Shown here: piece after piece, positions 11,086 to 22,243 of the stretch
How the letters are laid out: the number at the start of each line of letters is the position of its first letter
How positions within the stretch are numbered: position 1 is the stretch's first letter
Origin: Cannabis sativa
Taxonomy: Eukaryota; Streptophyta; Magnoliopsida; Rosales; Cannabaceae
Length of the DNA: 64,000 nucleotides
Assembly: GCF_029168945.1 (NCBI RefSeq)
Contig: NC_083604.1
Coordinates: forward strand, 5,820,812 to 5,884,811
Direction of reading: 5' to 3'
Made by a program: the position numbers and the translations under genes
The notes under the pieces: generated by a model
Database searches by the model: none
What the model saw: the letters and a program-made list of their open reading frames with translations, nothing else
What the model was told of the DNA's origin: nothing

Positions 11086-12330
11086 GTTGGTACCCATGTC
11101 CTTGACAAAGTAGTAGTCTTCGACGAACCTGCCAATCTTGGTCACTGTCTTGTCCGTTGTACCACTTAGCCAGTGATATTCGTTTTGGGAAAAGCAGAAG
11201 TGCCCTGATTTGTTCTACTTTGGGCTCGATTGCAGATTGAACAGCCATTTGGTATCATGAGCAGATGGCTGACCCCATCCTTATGTAGCGTACAACGCGG
11301 TCAGATATTTTATGCCTTTAGGAGTAAATTGGGTTGGACATATATGATAATAGTTGGCCATCTCCTTGAAATATGGATGCAAAAGTAGAATTTCATCATA
11401 CTTAGCAAGAGGTCCTGAACATGCGCAGATGCCACTCCTAGGATTTGAAGCTAGCTGCCCAGGATTAGGAAGGAAGGCCTCCACCTTCCCAAGGAGATCT
11501 TCTTCAAAGAGATTCGTTAATCTCTTGAAAGTAAGCACGGATGGGGGTGAGACCCACCGAGGACCCTTTGGACCTTTAGTGCCTAGAGGTTGAGCCTTTG
11601 TGTGTTCCTCATTAACATAGTCTTAGCCCGCCACCAAAACAGGTTCTCCAGCCTCATTGTGGCCGCCAAAGGGAAGTACTTGAACTTCCTCTTCCTCTTC
11701 TTCTTCTGCTCCTTCTCTTTCAGCCTCAGCGGGACTGGCAAGACAGACCTCGCCCTGGTCCTCAATCTCTTGGACCTCAACATCCCCTTCAACAACTTTA
11801 GCATCCTCACTTAGAGGCCTAGCTTGTTCTACCCCAGTTGTTGCAAATAGCCGAATAAAGTGAGGGTTGGATGCCAAGGCCTTCCTCATGGTTTTTTTGG
11901 TTTGTGCCATCATTCTATGTTTGGATGGAAGATTTAATTCATATGTGTGTCTTGCAATGGTCACGACAACGTCAGCTACGGCAGTATGCATGGCAGAGGG
12001 AGTTGGTCAAGATTCTGGTAATGTGTCTAACAACACCATATCGAACCCTATACGTCGAGGAAGCATGAAGATAACACCTACAACCTTTCTTCAATTCCTA
12101 GATAAAATGGTTGTACCCTTCTCCACGTATCTAGTATGGGTATTGATGGTGCTGCACCACGGGATTTGGGGATTCTGAGGGGTCACTACTGACTTTCCAA
12201 TCTTCAAAACTAGAATTTAAAAGGTTTTCATTAGAAGAAGATGAATTTGCACTTAACCGAAGATGATTCTCATAAAGGAGTTGAAGGAGATCCTGGTCGA
12301 TATGATGACCACCTTCCTAGTACTCACTAG
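11063..12330 (-). pseudogene. Gypsy gag-like (Transposase_28-like) remnant
   Basis: On the minus strand, pieces at 11538-11281 and 11248-11063 read LLHPYFKEMANYYHICPTQ followed by FTPKGIKYLTALYA. This is the 'HP.F......Y....P.Q..P......' pattern of a conserved upstream domain found in plant gypsy-type elements. A further piece (11991-11623) is basic, then strongly acidic (a run of eight Glu). The pieces are in different frames. The assignment rests on a short motif only. It might also be a related plant transposon protein. Confidence 0.5.
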
Positions 12331-13399
12331 GGTTCACCTACAAAAAGAGGGAGACAAAAGTGAGAGTTGGACGGGGAATTAAGGAGGAAAACATATATGA
12401 TATGCCGATTGGGTCGATTCAAATAAAAAAAGAAGGAATTTCATTCCAAAATGGAATTCTCAAATCTAGATGTTTAAAATCACGAAGAATATCTATAAAT
12501 TCTTTGGAAACCCACGAATGGGTGAATTTGGACAATTTCAAGCAAAATGTGGTAAGAAATTAAAGAATCAAAAGACCTGAGCATATGTTAGTCAAAGTTA
12601 AAAGGTCTAATATCTTCTACTCTTAGATCAGTCAATAATAATTCAAGAACACAAAATTTACAATAGAAAAATCAAAAAATATTGCATGTATTCAAAAGAA
12701 ATTACATAAAGGAGAGGAAAGACAACTTACTCATCATTTGTAGCTTTCTGAATATGCTCGGATGGCTTTAGCAATGGAGATTATAAGAGAGTTTCTTTGA
12801 AGAAAAGAGAAAAGTTGTTTGCTCTGACTTTCTGGAAGATAAAATGGCTAAAAGAGTTTCAATAAGGCTTAAATCCCCTTTTATAGATATTTGGAGGGAT
12901 CAATTAATCAATTTAAAATTTAAAATTTTGGGTTTTTCCCCAAAAAAAGAACGTTAGGTTTCATTACAACAGTACAAACGTCACACATGTAATGTCGTGC
13001 AACTGTCAGTGCATAATTTGAGGTACAACTTTCAAGATAGCATTAAATGTCCCAAACATCAAAGAGACGTTCGATCAAGTCACATCGGATCAAAGATGAG
13101 AACCAGACACGCGTCACCCATATGATCAGCTTCGTGGCTGACTAAGTCCATGTGCGACCAGGAAGATCCCACGCAAACTTGGGAGGTAAATGTTATCCAA
13201 ATTTCTGTATGATGATGTGGCATCCATCTAGGTGACACGTAGAACACATTTTATAATCTGGACGAACAGTTCTACTTTTAGTAGGATGTATAGGAAGAGT
13301 TGACTCTTAAGGTCACAAACAGAAGTTGCGACATCCAAGTAAAGTACACGTGGACATCCGACTAGCTTCCATCAAGTAGTTGGCTCGCATGCACCGATC
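12331..13399. other. Non-coding repeat-derived DNA
   Basis: There is no convincing gene. On the minus strand a TATA-like TATAAAAGGGGATT (about 12875-12888) lies upstream of the gag-like remnant and could be the old promoter of that element. The rest is unremarkable. Confidence 0.4.
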
Positions 13400-13917
13400 A
13401 GGGCATGTGAGATAGAAAATTCAGAGATATATCTCATGTATTCTCAAGCTTGCAAGTCACTACACTATCCCTAAATTCATGGGATAGATTTGTATCTTTA
13501 GAGAAAAAAAAAGCAATCTGCCAAGTTTCTTGTTTGTTTATTGTAATTATAGAAAATAAATTAGTTTACCATTTTATTTATTATTGATTTTAGGAAACTA
13601 ATTTGATGTAATTAATCTCTATAAATAGTGGACTCATCTCACTATTTAGGGACACGAAATTCATTCAGAAAGAGAACACTCATGAGAGAAACCTCGATCT
13701 AAGAGTAAATTACTCAAAAATCATTGTAAGAGCTTTCAAGAGAAGTCAAGACATTCTTCAATGAACTAAAGGGGAGTGGGCTATTACCATATAAGGGGTC
13801 GAACCTCTATAAATTATGGTGTTTTCTTTACTTTATATTATTTATATTTTGTTATTTGATTATTCTCAATCACTTTAATTTGATTTACTGTCGTTAACTA
13901 AAAATGAGGTCAACAAT
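13400..13917 (+). mobile_element. Probable LTR 3' portion of a retrotransposon
   Basis: This contains a TATA-type promoter (CTCTATAAATAGTGG, about 13618-13632), a transcribed-region-like stretch with AGAGAAACCTCGATC, and an end at GAGGTCAACA (about 13907-13916). The layout (promoter, short leader, CA-type end) fits an LTR. No matching second copy or target duplication was found in the window. Confidence 0.4.
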
Positions 13918-14087
13918 ATTTTATCTTCTATAAACTATTATATTTCAATTTAACTATTAGCATTATCCTTATACTAACTATTATCTAAAACTTTAGGTAT
14001 GGTATCATATTATAAATTTGTAATCATATAAATATTAAATAATATATTATAATTAGCTATTAATATCAAATGGTATAATACATATAT

Positions 14088-15203
14088 TGGAACACTAGAA
14101 CAACAAGAACAAGATCAGCAACAGCAAAAAACTAATGCCAGCTGTCACAAGTCAGCTCCAACTGACTCTGACATAACAAACTCAAGTTTGTTAATTCAGT
14201 TATTAACTGATTGTATAACTCTATAATGAAATCATTATATAAATAAAGATCATTGGCCAACCGTTTTAGTTCAGCAGCAAATTTTAATTTTTCATTCATT
14301 GTGTCCACTTTCTCTTTCACCATCTTTTTCCTTTCTTTGTTTTCTTTCAAACGTGTCCTTAGATATCTTGCTAGCACCACACACTTGGGACTTACATTTA
14401 CACCAGTCAAGAACTTCCAACTCCAAGGCTACACTGACTCGGATTGGGCAGGCTATCATGATGACAGAAAATCCACCTTTGGTTATAGCATACTCCTAGA
14501 CAACAATCTCTTAAGCTGGTATTTCAAAAAGCAACAGGTGGTTGCTAGATCCAGCACTGAATCCGAGTATAGAGCCTTTGCTCTTGCCACCTTAGACGTT
14601 ATTTGGATTCAATCTCTTCTTGCTGAACTGTCCATACATCTATCGACTTGTCCCATTCTATGGTGTGATAACCTCGGAGCTAGCTCCTTAGCCTCCAATC
14701 CTGTGTTTCATGCCAAAACGAAACATATAGAAATAGACTTGCACTTTGTGCGTGACAGAGTCCTCTCCAAAATGCTTGAAGTTCACTATGTTGATACAAT
14801 TCATCAGGTTGCTGATATCTTTACCAAGGTCTTGCCCATATCATCCTTTGCTTTTCTAAGAAACAAATTGACACTTGGTGTCCACCCATGTCACTTAAGG
14901 GGGGATATTGGAACACTAGAACAGCAAGAACAAGATCAGCAACACAACAACAAGATCAATAACAAACTAATGCTAGCTATCACAAGTCAGCTCCAACCGA
15001 CTCTGACATAACAAACTCAAGTTTGTTAATTCAGTTATTAATTGATTGCATTTTTCTCTGATTGTATTCCTCTGTAATGAAATCATTATATAAATAAAGA
15101 TCTTTTGGCCAACTGTTTTAGTTGAGCAGCAAATTTCCATTTTTCATCCATTGTGTCCACTTTCTCTTTCTCCATCTTTTTCTTTTTCTGTTTTCTTTCA
15201 ACA
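14088..15203 (+). mobile_element. Internally deleted Ty1/copia element with two LTRs
   Basis: Two related LTR copies start TGGAACACTAGAACA (14088 and 14909) and share the AAGATCAGCAACA, CAAACTCAAGTTTGTTAATTCAG and TTTTCTTTCAA motifs. The right copy carries about 25 extra bases near 15045. Between them lies only the last part of pol. A polypurine tract (AAGGGGGG, 14897-14904) sits directly before the right LTR. The left LTR passes straight into RNase H coding at about 14350, so gag, protease, integrase and most of RT are gone. Exact ends and a target duplication are unresolved. Confidence 0.85.
14350..14900 (+). pseudogene. Copia RNase H / pol C-terminal fragment
   Basis: The reading frame gives RVLRYLASTTHLGLTF, then GYTDSDWAGYHDDRKSTFGY, ARSSTESEYRA, LWCDNLGASSLASNPVFHA, KTKHIEIDLHFVRD and VADIFTKVLP. 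This is the classic copia RNase H order (DSDWAG, SSTESEY, CDN, HAKTKHIEID, ADIFTK). The frame is open across the fragment, but it is only the tail of the polyprotein and begins at a deletion junction with the LTR, so it is non-functional on its own. Confidence 0.92.
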
Positions 15204-15653
15204 TACAACAATACAACATCATACTACCTACTAATAATGTATTATCTTAAAATATACTATGCATAAAAAGCATATAAAATTTAATACTTTTCACAATATA
15301 CTTAGGCACACTAATTTTGGTATCCATTGCAATGTTTGTCTTCGATTTGAAAAATTAGCTATATGTAATTATATTATAATTAATTTGGGTATATTATTTT
15401 TTTATAATAAATTAGTAGTTATTTTGTAATAGTATTTGTAAGTCCCCTAAATACAATCATTTTTTTTTATCAACAATGAAATAAAAAAATATCTTTAGAA
15501 TCCTTTTCTTTTGAAATGGGTATCTTTAGAATCTTAAGTTATGATAAAGTAATCATAAGAGGTATCTATTTTAGAATCACTACTTTTTATACAAAAGCAG
15601 CACCAGCTTTAATTAGCATAAAGTACAGGAGATTGGATTTCTCAAGATTCTTA

Positions 15654-15955
15654 AGTTGGGTTTGATTTGGTTGGAAATAATGAAATAGAACGGAATAGAA
15701 AGAAAATAATTTTTATTTCATTCCTTTGTTTAGTTATATTTTAAAATATTGGAATGACATTTCAATGGAAGGTTCTTTCCACCATTTTGGTAGAATGACT
15801 ATTCCATTTTAAAAAGAAAAGAAAGACCATTCCAATGTAACAAGAAAAAAAAATTTAATAATTTGTTTTATCAATTTTTTTTATGCATTTTAAATTTTAT
15901 TTCATTCCAATTCTATTCCTATTTTTATTCTCATTCCTCCCAATCAAACGCCACT
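15654..15955. mobile_element. 302-bp MITE with TTA target duplication
   Basis: TTA flanks both ends (15651-15653 and 15956-15958). Terminal inverted repeats read AGTTGGGTTTGATT and AGTGGCGTTTGATT and continue as GGAAT/GGAATGA-rich arms. The interior is AT-rich without coding capacity. TTA duplication and length fit the Tourist/PIF-Harbinger class. It sits at the upstream edge of a copia remnant. Confidence 0.75.
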
Positions 15956-15958
15956 TTA

Positions 15959-16155
15959 TAGTTACACAGAATTTTGTGCCTTAGCCAATGCTGCTGCTAA
16001 AATGAAGTGGCTGGTGTCTCTTCTTTCTGAGTTACAGGTCACATTTCTTGAGTCTCCTATTCTGTGGGTTGACAACCAAAGAGCTGCTGCTCTTGCCGCC
16101 AATCCAGTATTTCACGCACACTTTATTCGTGATCAACTCCTAGCTCAGCACTTAT

Positions 16156-16202
<47 letters not shown>

Positions 16203-16570
16203 CTAGCTCAATAACTACAAGTGCACAATGTTCCATCTATCGACCAATTAGCAGACGCACTCACCAAACTTCTATTCATTGATCGTTTCAACTATCTCAA
16301 AATCAAACTTAAAGTCAATCTCAACTCCCTTTTGTTTTTGTTTAAGGGGGGGTTAATAACTGATCTTATATAATCAATTAGTTTAGTTACAAATTGTTTT
16401 GGTTAGCTAATTACAAAAGTAGTAAGGAATTTTGTTAAACAGTTTGTGAGTGAGTATGTAAGCTAGCTCACTTTGTAACAAACTCTGTATCTTGAGGCTA
16501 TATAAATAAACCCTTGATCAACTTCAGTGATCAAGTTTCCATTGCATATTCCATTGTTGTTTTTATAAAA
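15959..16570 (+). mobile_element. Copia 3' remnant (RNase H tail plus LTR)
   Basis: After the MITE the frame reads YTEFCALANAAAKMKWLVS, then LWVDNQRAAALAANPVFHA, and later VPSIDQLADALTKL, the end of a copia RNase H. A polypurine tract (AAGGGGGGG, about 16343-16351) follows. A probable LTR follows that, with TATATAAATAAACCC (16499-16513) and ending near 16570. One in-frame stop follows the Gln codon at 16208-16210, and the H-x-K-T-K-H-I-E-I block is deleted. It is a dead fragment. Confidence 0.8.
16135..16210 (+). mobile_element. Minimal poly(A) retroposon insertion with target duplication
   Basis: The host sequence AACTCCTAGCTCA occurs on both sides (16135-16147 and 16198-16210). Between the copies are only the 9 bases GCACTTATC and a run of 43 A's (16157-16199). 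This is the signature of target-primed reverse transcription of an RNA, truncated almost to its tail. Eleven bases of the duplication are unambiguous; two more A's could belong to the tail. Confidence 0.8.
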
Positions 16571-16822
16571 CAGTTTGTAAATGTCTTTAGTTTATAATCT
16601 ACTTTTGAGAAGACTAGGAATTTCTATTATGGATATACAATAACCCTACATGTGGGCTGTTTCGTTATTCTATTCATGAAAACAATAATATACCATATTC
16701 CTTCCACTCTTGATTTTTCACTTACGGTTTGCTTTGCCACATAAAATATATATATAGTAAGAAAATAAATCTCAAGAAAATATTTCATCAAGAACATGTG
16801 CATATGAATTTATATAAAAAAT

Positions 16823-19800
16823 TTATAGTGAACTAACACAGTTCAAGACAAAGAGTGCAGGACCATGAGTTTCCACAGCCATTGATATTGAGTGGTTTGC
16901 TATTCCATAGTCCTTCCCACTCCATACTTCTTTGTACTTGCATGAACCATCATTCAAATTGGCACCAGGTAGGGCCTTGGCCAGGTCTGACATCTTCGCT
17001 GATATTACTGTCTTCACTGGGTTCAGGTTGAAAAAAGCAACATACACTTCTCCTATGGAGGTATCACTCTTTGTTAGAAACAATCACATAAATAACATTA
17101 CTAGAGGACTTGTTTTATGAAAACATGTTTCCATTTCGATTTCGAAAATCAAGCATTTCAGTTTGATAGAATCAATCTATTACTGGGCAAGAAGTTTTAA
17201 TTCTTTTGTTTCTCAAACTTAGTAAAAGTCTTCTTGTCTTTTTCTAAATTTATGAAGCTTGTTCAAGTATTTACTAGAAATTAATAACACTAACTTAGGT
17301 TTTCAGTTGGGTGGGAGGTAAGGGGTCTAACCTTTTCTTCCAGTTGCAATCCAAGAGCGAACTCCGGCTGAGTTGCTTTTAGCTGCTTCAATGATCAGCA
17401 ATAGTAAGTTAATAAATTTAAAGATTATACTCTCCAAAGATAGTGTTAAATCAAAGTAGGCAAGCATTCTTTTTCACTTGAATTACACTTATTATAGGCA
17501 TTCAGTTTTAAAATTTATCACCTTCGTCAGACTTCACTGTCGCGCATAGGCCAGAATAACTATTTGTGAGGGTGCCATTTTGATGCAATTCCCACATCTA
17601 TCAAGATTTCATTGCAGGTTAAAAGTATATTTTGAATCAGAAAATGTTCAAAGAATATTGGTGTGACACTCAAATATTGGATGCAGCCAATTTTCATGAT
17701 AGAAAATGAAAAATAGGAAAACATGGTTACCTGATTTGCATCCCTTCTGCAAGGCGAGAATGAGCCCCTCTTGTACTCTTTTGAGGTGATCTTTCGTTTT
17801 GGAGAAGCATGCAAACAAAATCCAGTTCGATGGTTTGCTAATAAATGAAGTTTTCCTTGATATTGTTGTTCGTCGGTTATGTCTTCATCTCTAAAATAAC
17901 AATGAACATAAAATTACCGTGATAGTATTAAAGAAATATTCTATTCCAGCAAGAAATTCGAGACATCATAAGCGAGAATCGAAAAACACAATTACGATGT
18001 TAGTCGTGATTCTCTCTTGTATAGGCAAAAGGGTGGTGTCTGATGTTTGTTTCCCAAATTTAGTTTCCAACATATCTGTTCAGAATCTTGCTCTACAGCT
18101 TCAGCAGACCAACCAACTGCTTTTGTGTCTGCACAGCTAGTAAGACCCAAAACTTGTACTTCTAAAGTTTTATCAGACAAACATTTTCTTTTGGTATTCT
18201 TATCTCCCTCCTTTGAGCTTGTTGCACTAGTAATATAGGGAAACTGTAAATTCAACAACAAAATAACTTATATAGCTACAAGAAAGAATTCATCTTTATC
18301 AAGGTAAGCCAAGATTTAGAAAAGTTATCATGCCTCCATATTATTTGAGCTAAATTGATTTATCTCCAGCAGAGTAGGGTTGGTAATCAGACTGAGAGTG
18401 GCCTCATCCAGGTTTCTAACATCTCCTCCATACATGAGTGGAGACTTGGCCATAGACCACAAAGTCATCTGTGAATTCGAAATAAATTAGATTTCAAAAG
18501 GGTACTTAGTAATTTGAGAGTACTGTGGGAATAAACCAACTTGCAGTGATTCATGTACCTGAGTTCTTTGCTCATAAAAGTTGAGGTTACATTTTCTGTG
18601 TGGGCCATTATTTGAACCTAATGTCATGAAAATCAAAACAATGATTATCTAACTGGGTATCACTACCAAAACTAAGATTCTGTTTTGATAACAATGAGTA
18701 AACAGCAAAACAGAACTAGATTATTTATCATAATGATTACCCTAAAGAAGATTGAATTATCACGGTTTTCTTTAGCTTCTTAACTTTGATGAGTTCATCA
18801 ATCTTATTCTTGTTTATGTGAGTCAAAACAGTATCAACATATAGTGGAAAAATGAAACATCGAGTATTGACCTGGATCAGTTAGCCATCCCAGTGGTAGC
18901 ATATCCAAGTCGGGCCATGACTTCCCAAGCAATCCCTTTGCTCCTACCATATTAGAGGTTGAAAAGTCCCTGATAGCGAACAGGATGAATAATGTTACAG
19001 GCTAATCACTAAACTTTAGTTCTTTCCTTGGAAGAAGAAACCGAATGGGAAAGAGATAACTCTGCTCTGAAATCAAGTTTTGAACAGGAAAACTCGTCAC
19101 CTGGTAACATCAAAATGGGATGCAACATCACGCCAAGTATCCCAATCATCCCCAGTTATCCGATACATGTTTACCAATCCACTCACAGCCTTGGCCATGG
19201 CAGGTGTCACACTGGTTCCAGGAGACAAAGAATACAGTATAGGACGATCAAGTTCCTTCAGAACCTGCACAAGCAAATGAAGAGAAAATATTGGTAGTGA
19301 TGACATTACTAAAGACATAAAGAATAATAAAGCAGGCTAGCTTACCTCTGAAACAAAGCTTATTTCATTCACATCCAAATCATCACCAAATACACAGTCA
19401 TGTTTCACTGAATGAAAAAGAGAAGTAAATATCAAGATAAGTTTAAGTGATGCTAATTAATTATGTCATAGTTCTGTATGTATATCATATCAGTGAAACT
19501 AATTATGAAGATAAGTTTCATTCATCAGAAGGTCAAATTACCGAAATCAACACCCCACTCGGCATACTGTTCATATAATGACCTGAGAAAGGCCCTTCCA
19601 GCCCCTGACTTGGTATTCACACTCATGAAACCATGTGACATCCATGCACAAGCCCTTTCCTTGATCCCTATATCTTTTGCAGTCCATTTTTTTCCACCTT
19701 CTTCATAGGCGATTCCCTGAAATTAATAGGAAGTGAAAGCTCAAGCATCGTTAGCGCTTTCCAAAGAGTTTATGGTTGCTCCACAAACCAAAAGATTTGG

Positions 19801-20943
19801 TGTTGTGTTAGCTAATGATTCTTACAACAGATAAACTACAATGAATAATGCATCATAGACCCATTGCAGTAAAATTCATACTAAAGGTAAGAGTTTATAC
19901 CTTGGTTGTGTCCAAGATAGGAGTATTTGCATTTACAGCCTGTGTACTAATTCCTCTCATGACATGAATTCCAAACTTCAAACCCATGCTATGTACTTTC
20001 TTAGCTACTTCACTGAACCCTTTTCCTCCTTTGGAAGAAGGCCACCTAACTGGATCAGGGATCATTCTACCCCATTTGTCAATTACATCAAATCCAAGTG
20101 AGTCTACATAAGCCCCCGGTACCTTTCTTCTATACCAAAGATAATCCACAACCACATACTGCATTCATTGCAAGGGAAAATGAAAGCACTGTCAAAATAA
20201 ATATCTCCCACTCTCTTACAGACAAAACAAATATAAACAAATAATCAATATAGGTAACCTCGTATCCATGAGGAAGTAGCTTCTTAGATATGGTTTCAGC
20301 ACTTTGCAGAAACTCTTCCTCAGAAACTGTCCAGCAAAAAGAATCATACGAGTTCCAACCTCTGGGTGGCAAGCTAGCATGCTCAACTGCTTGCACTCTG
20401 AAATTGAAAATCACATCACATCATTGCTTAATGAGAATGACCATTTTCTTTCAGATGGGATGTAAAATGATTTTGCCACATAAAAGCACAATTTCATTTC
20501 GACCAACGAGTATGGTGCAATATTACCTTTTGCCCAGAAGCTAAAATTTGGTAAGTATAACAAAGTTCATAACTTTCAAAAATGGGTTTAACAAGATGTA
20601 ACGAATATGCTTGAAAAATCACTGAAAAGTCGGTATTTTAGGAAATAATGAAGCAAAAATAGACATAGTTCTGAAATGGGTTTTTTGAATTATCACCGAA
20701 TTTCCTATTAAAAGGAAGAAAAGAAATTGGTCAACAATATTCAGTCATCATATTTGAATTTGCAACAAAAGACAAAGTAATTTAATTCACAAGCAAAATT
20801 CTCACTTCACAATTATGATGACGATGATAAGATGAGCAAGATTGAAGAAGCTAGAGAGAGAAAAAGAAGTACCTGTAAAGGATAAGAGAAAGGGAAAGGA
20901 AGAAGAAGCATATGGAGCTTGAGAAATAGACCTGCAAATTCAT
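16823..20943 (-). CDS. APSE: GH27 glycosidase, APSE-like (beta-L-arabinopyranosidase / alpha-galactosidase)
   Basis: Fourteen exons (minus strand): 20943-20873, 20397-20259, 20158-19901, 19716-19542, 19407-19346, 19264-19101, 18969-18872, 18617-18559, 18468-18334, 18243-17996, 17890-17731, 17597-17522, 17382-17332, 17052-16823. Every junction keeps frame, giving 641 aa. Residues 1 to about 25 are a signal peptide. The GH27 barrel follows: PPRGWNSYDSFCW, YVVVDYLWY, GLKFGIHVMRGI, the nucleophile motif FVKHDC (Asp218), and the acid/base region ITGDDWDTW (probably Asp274). A long C-terminal part (LHASPKRKITSKEYKRGSFSPC, then VYVAFFNLNPVKTVISAK) matches plant APSE, and the length matches its ~647 aa. 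Such enzymes trim arabinopyranose/galactose from cell-wall arabinogalactans. All introns are GT-AG except intron 9 (donor GC at 18333-18332), which homology supports. The gene lies in tandem with the O-fucosyltransferase gene. Confidence 0.92.
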
Positions 20944-22243
20944 TGTTAGAGTAAAACTATTGAATTTCTTTGGGGTATGATATAATGAGGAAACTGACAG
21001 TGATACCATCCAGTTAAACTTTCTTCTTATTAGCGGGTAAAAAAATTGAAAAAAGGAATAATCAGTAACAGATGGGTGCAGATCCTATGTTTTAAATAAA
21101 CTTCATCAACGGTTCGTAAGGTTTTTGCATTTATTTATTTTAGGATATGTCTTGAAATATGTTCTTATCTGATTAATATTTTTCAAAAATGTATTAATAA
21201 TACAATACAATATTGCTGTACTATGATATCATTAAATGCTCAAACTGCAATGTCCTGCTCTCTGTCGCAATCATAAATAAGTAATAATGATATGTTTCTA
21301 AACTCGTTGAAAAAAAATCCATCTAGTGTATATGGTATGGAAATAGAATACTGTCTATGCCTTATGCCATTTTCTATATTTTTTTTAGATGAAATATATC
21401 TGTGAGAAATGAGTCATTTCTGACTGAATACTCTCTCTCTAATAAATATAATCCATATCTATTTAACTATTTACAGTTACACGACGATGACCATGACAAT
21501 GACTCCTTGACCATTTAGAATATTTGTTCGGATCCACATTAATGATACAATAAAGTTAATATTTATATACTCTTAGTCTCACTGTATATTCTGACATTAA
21601 AGAAGGAAAAAAGCCTCATTTTTATTTAATTAAAAATTTAAAAAAAAAAAAGAAGTCTCTGAGCTAGCATCGCTTTGAATGAATCAGTGGATTTTTTTCT
21701 GTCAGTATTTTGGTCAATATGATTAAAAAAAACTTATAGCAATCTCAAAAGTAAATATACTCATCAATTTAGAGTGATTAAGGTTTTCACCAGCAATAGC
21801 CGCATTTAAGAAACCCTTCACATTTCACTTGTAACTTTACACGGTTTAGATGATACATGAAAATTTTATGTTGTTCTTGAGACAGAACAGAACTGCAAAA
21901 CCCCCCTCCCCTTCCCCCAAAAAAAAATTAGAAAAAAATCGAGACCTTAACCTTAAGTAACCTTGATCGCCTATTGTTTCTGAAAAGAAGATACAACAAA
22001 TGGTGTTATAAAAATGATGGCTCGACATAAAATTGTTAAAATAATAAGAAAAAAAAATCTATCCCTGCTGCTGTCTGTACTTTTCGCCTCCTAACTCTTC
22101 CATTTCCAACGTCAGCCTTCGCAATGGCCGCCACTCCAAGCAGATTTGTTCAAGGCCTTCAGGCTTAAATTTCTATTAGCATTATATCCCGAGTTCTCAG
22201 AGTCGATAAGGCCTTAAAATTTTGAGCTGGATATGTTCTTTGT
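20944..22243. other. Spacer between two tandem minus-strand genes
   Basis: This holds the APSE-like promoter side (20944 to about 21500) and the 3' UTR of the O-fucosyltransferase gene (about 22000-22243). It is AT-rich. No other gene or transposon end is recognised. Confidence 0.5.

Noticed and set aside
16002..16214. 70-aa frame with a run of Lys
   Set aside because: The Lys run is the A43 retroposon tail; the N-terminal part belongs to the copia remnant.
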